Position numbers and translations under genes: made by a program. Shown piece by piece: positions 31,813 through 34,434 of a DNA stretch of 34,434 bases (position 1 is the first letter of the stretch; each line of letters begins with the position of its first letter). The DNA lies in NCBI GenBank assembly GCA_002359185.1, contig DEML01000027.1, positions 1-34,434 of the forward strand, written 5' to 3'. This stretch comes from Planctomycetaceae bacterium UBA2671 (GTDB taxonomy: Bacteria; Planctomycetota; Planctomycetia; Planctomycetales; Planctomycetaceae). The notes below the pieces were generated by a model. The model made no database searches and was not told the DNA's origin. It saw only the letters and a program-made list of their open reading frames with translations.

Positions 31813-34155
31813 ATGAACTGCGTGTCTCGAACGCTGATTGCCACAGTTGTCATTTTAGGTTTACAGAATACGGGGACTGCTCAGGAGCAGTTGCCGCGGC
31901 CCGAAGAAGCGTTCAAAGGCAAAATTGGCCTGACTTACAAAGACTCAGTAGCCGTCAAGCCGGAGTTGAAGATTCCGCAAAACTTCGGCATTGAGAATGC
32001 TCCCAATATCCTGCTCGTACTCATTGATGATTGTGGGTATGGTCAGATGGGAACTTTTGGTGGTGGAATCCCGACTCCCTCCATGGATCGCGTAGCCGAC
32101 AATGGGTTGAGATACAATCGCTTTCATACCACCGCTCTTTGCTCGCCGACACGAGCCGCATTATTGACCGGACGAAACCATCATTCGGTGGCCTCGGGGG
32201 TAATTGGCGAAGCAGGGACAGGTTTTCCCGGATACTCGGGAATCATTCCACCAACAGCCGGGACGTTTGCCGAGATCCTGCGAGAATACGGCTACATGAA
32301 TGCCTGGTTCGGGAAGAATCATAATGTGCCTGACTGGGAAACAAGTATTGTAGGCCCGTTCGATCGCTGGTCGAGTGCACTGGGGTTTGATTACTTCTAT
32401 GGATTTGTCGGTGGAGATACCGATCAGTTTCACCCGGCTCTGGTGGAAGGCAAAAAACGTATCGAACCACCGGAAACGAACGAAGATGGCAGCCCTTATC
32501 ACTTCACCACAGATATTGCCGACAAAGCGATTCGTATGATGCGAGCTTCCAAGGCCGTCGCGCCGCAGCGTCCGTTCTTTGTGTACTTCGCAACGGGGGC
32601 GACTCATGCTCCGCATCAGGTGCCGGAAGAGTGGATCAATAAATTCAAAGGCCAGTTCGATTCCGGCTGGGATGTCTATCGCAAAGAAACCTTCGAACGT
32701 CAAAAGAAAATGGGCATCATTCCTGCAAATACAAAACTGACCGAACGGCCCGAATCTCTGGCAGCCTGGGACTCACTTCCTGAAGACAAACGCAAAGTTT
32801 TCTCTCGCATGATGGAAGTCTTCGCCGCGTTCACCGCCCATACTGATCACGAAATCGGACGTCTGCTCGATACGATTGATGAAATGGGTGAAAAGGAAAA
32901 TACCATTGTCATTTATATGGCTGGCGACAATGGTTCGAGTGCCGAAGGGGGCTTGAATGGATTGCTGAATGAAATGACGTTCTTTAATGCGATTCCCGAG
33001 CCATTCGACAAAACACTGGCTGCAATCGATGAAATTGGCAGCGACAAACATTACAACCACTTCCCGGCTGCCTGGGCGCATGCGATGGATTCGCCCTTCC
33101 AGTGGACCAAACAGATCGCCAGTCACTTCGGCGGAACCCGCAATGGTCTGGCGATTTCCTGGCCGAAAAAGATTAAAGCCCAAGGCGAAATTCGCGATCA
33201 GTTTCATCATGTGATCGACATCGCTCCGACCTTACTGGAAGTGATTGGAATTGAACCCCCGTCGCAGATCAACGGGATTGCTCAAAAGCCGATTGAAGGC
33301 GTCAGCATGGCTTACACATTTGACGATGCTAAAGCGGAAGACCGTCACACAACTCAGTATTTTGAAATGCTGGGAAATCAGGGCATTTATCACGATGGCT
33401 GGATGGCCAGCGCACTCCGCGGGGAACCCTGGCTGAGTGAGTCACCTCCGATCGATTTATTGAATATGCCATGGGAGCTTTACAATATCGAAGAAGATTT
33501 TTCTCAGGCAAATAATCTCGCCAAAGAGAATCCTGAAAAACTTGACGAGATGGTCAAACTCTTTTTCGCCGAAGCCGCCCGCTACAACGTACTTCCCTTG
33601 GATGGACGTAAAACTGAAAGACTTAATATCAACAATCGACCAAGCTTAACGCAGGGAAGAACGACGTTCACGTATCCGAATTTGTTGAGATTGCCGGAAG
33701 GAGCCTCTCCCGATTTGAAGCATCGTAGCCACGAGATTATTGCGAATGTGATAATTGCAGAAGGCTCGACCGATGGTATGATCTTCACTCAGGGAGGCCG
33801 CTTTGCAGGTTACGGACTGTATGTCAAAGATGGAAAACTGGTTTACCACTACAACCTGGCAGGAGTCGAACGCTTTGAAATCAAATCGGATAAAGTCATC
33901 CCGACAGGAGAAGTCCAACTGAAAGCCGTCTACAAAACCGATTCCGACAAACCGTTTGCCGGAGCCGATGTGACCTTGTTTGCTAATGACAAACAAATCG
34001 GCAAAGGCCGCGTTGAAAAAAGTATTCCTAACCGGGTGACATTGGATGAAACACTCGACATCGGTTTCGACACCGGCACGCCGGTCTCCGAAGAATACGA
34101 GATGCCCTTCAAATTCAGTGGACAGTTGAAGACCGTGACGATTGAGTTGAAGTGA
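31813..34155 (+). CDS. Secreted arylsulfatase
   Basis: A 780-residue type I sulfatase that hydrolyses sulfate esters, typically of algal polysaccharides or aryl sulfates. A signal peptide ends at TAQ (about residue 24). Metal-binding Asp72-Asp73 sit in LIDDCGYGQMG. Cys110 in LCSPTRAALLTGR is the residue converted to formylglycine, with Arg114 in the CxPxR motif. Further family motifs are RNHHSV, FGKNHNVPDWE and MAGDNGSSAEGG. The extra C-terminal 200 or so residues form a beta-rich domain (TDGMIFTQGGRFAGYGLYVKDG) seen in long arylsulfatases. Sequence character is closest to the AtsA-type branch. No modifying enzyme (FGE) is adjacent. The start ATG has AAGGA eight bases upstream. Planctomycetes often carry dozens of such genes. 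Confidence 0.94.
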   Translation: MNCVSRTLIATVVILGLQNTGTAQEQLPRPEEAFKGKIGLTYKDSVAVKPELKIPQNFGIENAPNILLVLIDDCGYGQMGTFGGGIPTPSMDRVADNGLRYNRFHTTALCSPTRAALLTGRNHHSVASGVIGEAGTGFPGYSGIIPPTAGTFAEILREYGYMNAWFGKNHNVPDWETSIVGPFDRWSSALGFDYFYGFVGGDTDQFHPALVEGKKRIEPPETNEDGSPYHFTTDIADKAIRMMRASKAVAPQRPFFVYFATGATHAPHQVPEEWINKFKGQFDSGWDVYRKETFERQKKMGIIPANTKLTERPESLAAWDSLPEDKRKVFSRMMEVFAAFTAHTDHEIGRLLDTIDEMGEKENTIVIYMAGDNGSSAEGGLNGLLNEMTFFNAIPEPFDKTLAAIDEIGSDKHYNHFPAAWAHAMDSPFQWTKQIASHFGGTRNGLAISWPKKIKAQGEIRDQFHHVIDIAPTLLEVIGIEPPSQINGIAQKPIEGVSMAYTFDDAKAEDRHTTQYFEMLGNQGIYHDGWMASALRGEPWLSESPPIDLLNMPWELYNIEEDFSQANNLAKENPEKLDEMVKLFFAEAARYNVLPLDGRKTERLNINNRPSLTQGRTTFTYPNLLRLPEGASPDLKHRSHEIIANVIIAEGSTDGMIFTQGGRFAGYGLYVKDGKLVYHYNLAGVERFEIKSDKVIPTGEVQLKAVYKTDSDKPFAGADVTLFANDKQIGKGRVEKSIPNRVTLDETLDIGFDTGTPVSEEYEMPFKFSGQLKTVTIELK

Positions 34156-34276
34156 TTACTGCAGTTGCAGATTACTGTAGCGGCTTTTTGATGGTTTGAG
34201 CCCTATATTTCCAGTCAATCACCCGCTACACATTCATGGAAACGGCTATAGTATTCGCAATCAAATCAAAACGATA

Positions 34277-34303
34277 ACCCCAGCCGTCTTTGTCGGCTGG
34301 GGT
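34277..34303. repeat. Hairpin in the 3' flank of the sulfatase gene
   Basis: ACCCCAGCCG (34277-34286) and CGGCTGGGGT (34294-34303), a perfect 10-bp stem with a seven-base loop, 122 bp past the sulfatase stop. There is no T run after it. The word CCCCAGCC also occurs in the palindrome at 18280-18362. Confidence 0.5.
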
Positions 34304-34386
34304 AAAGTATACAATTCCTGCAGCATGATCTCGTCGATGGGAATGCTTGATTCAGACTATCTGGTCAAAGCGAAGCAAACTGAATT

Positions 34387-34413
34387 ACTATCGGCTGAAG
34401 CCGATAGTTTTTT
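34387..34413 (+). terminator. Rho-independent terminator near the window end
   Basis: ACTATCGGC (34387-34395) and GCCGATAGT (34400-34408) form a perfect 9-bp stem with TGAA loop, followed by six T. The nearest plus-strand gene, the sulfatase, ends about 230 bp upstream, so this may be its terminator. Nothing else is seen in 34156-34434. Confidence 0.75.
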
Positions 34414-34434
34414 GGCCGTGAGCTTCGGACTGAA

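Overview
The window (34.4 kb, no rRNA, tRNA, CRISPR, integrase or transposase seen) looks like chromosomal DNA of a planctomycete, probably of the Planctomycetales/Planctomycetaceae type. The family content points there: a DUF1559 pseudopilin-like protein followed by a small lipoprotein, a DUF1571 protein, an ECF sigma factor next to a zinc-finger Ser/Thr kinase with a TPR tail, a secreted arylsulfatase, a giant alpha-2-macroglobulin, and many exported proteins of unknown function. Genus cannot be fixed from the sequence alone.

Layout. 0-4.7 kb, minus strand: a WYL-type regulator and an exported Gfo/Idh/MocA oxidoreductase (likely one operon), a DUF1571 protein with a strong terminator, and a ferrochelatase with a cysteine-rich tail. 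A 0.96 kb gene-free stretch follows. 5.6-13.4 kb, plus strand: a fatty acyl desaturase closed by two tandem hairpin terminators, then a 2066-residue thioester alpha-2-macroglobulin. 13.5-17.2 kb, minus strand: a Tat-type dienelactone hydrolase-like protein, an MFS transporter, and a tight cluster of two paralogous small membrane proteins plus an exported helical protein. 17.4-20.8 kb: an exported EF-hand protein (plus) and a copper-type P1B ATPase (minus) converge on an 83-bp palindrome. 21.0-25.2 kb, minus strand: an ECF sigma factor, a membrane Ser/Thr kinase with an anti-sigma-like zinc motif, and an exported protein that may have a beta-trefoil C-terminus. 25.4-27.6 kb, plus strand: a small membrane protein, the DUF1559 protein and its lipoprotein. 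27.6-30.0 kb, minus strand: an ABC-F ATPase and a bacterioferritin. 30.6-34.2 kb, plus strand: an OmpA-like protein and an arylsulfatase.

How the parts may work together. Several genes concern the cell envelope and periplasm: the macroglobulin (protease trap), OmpA-like protein, sulfatase, EF-hand protein and desaturase. Metal and heme handling is represented by ferrochelatase, bacterioferritin and the copper ATPase, but these are not co-located. The sigma factor and kinase form a likely signalling pair. The rest reads as ordinary planctomycete core/accessory genome rather than an island.

No clear new defence or mobile system was found. The most noteworthy items are the tandem small-membrane-protein pair with its exported partner, the macroglobulin's Met-rich and Trp-rich segments, the bacterioferritin with Ser in place of ferroxidase Glu127, the cysteine cluster of the ferrochelatase, and the MITE-like palindrome. 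All functional calls rest on reading motifs by eye; no database search was run.
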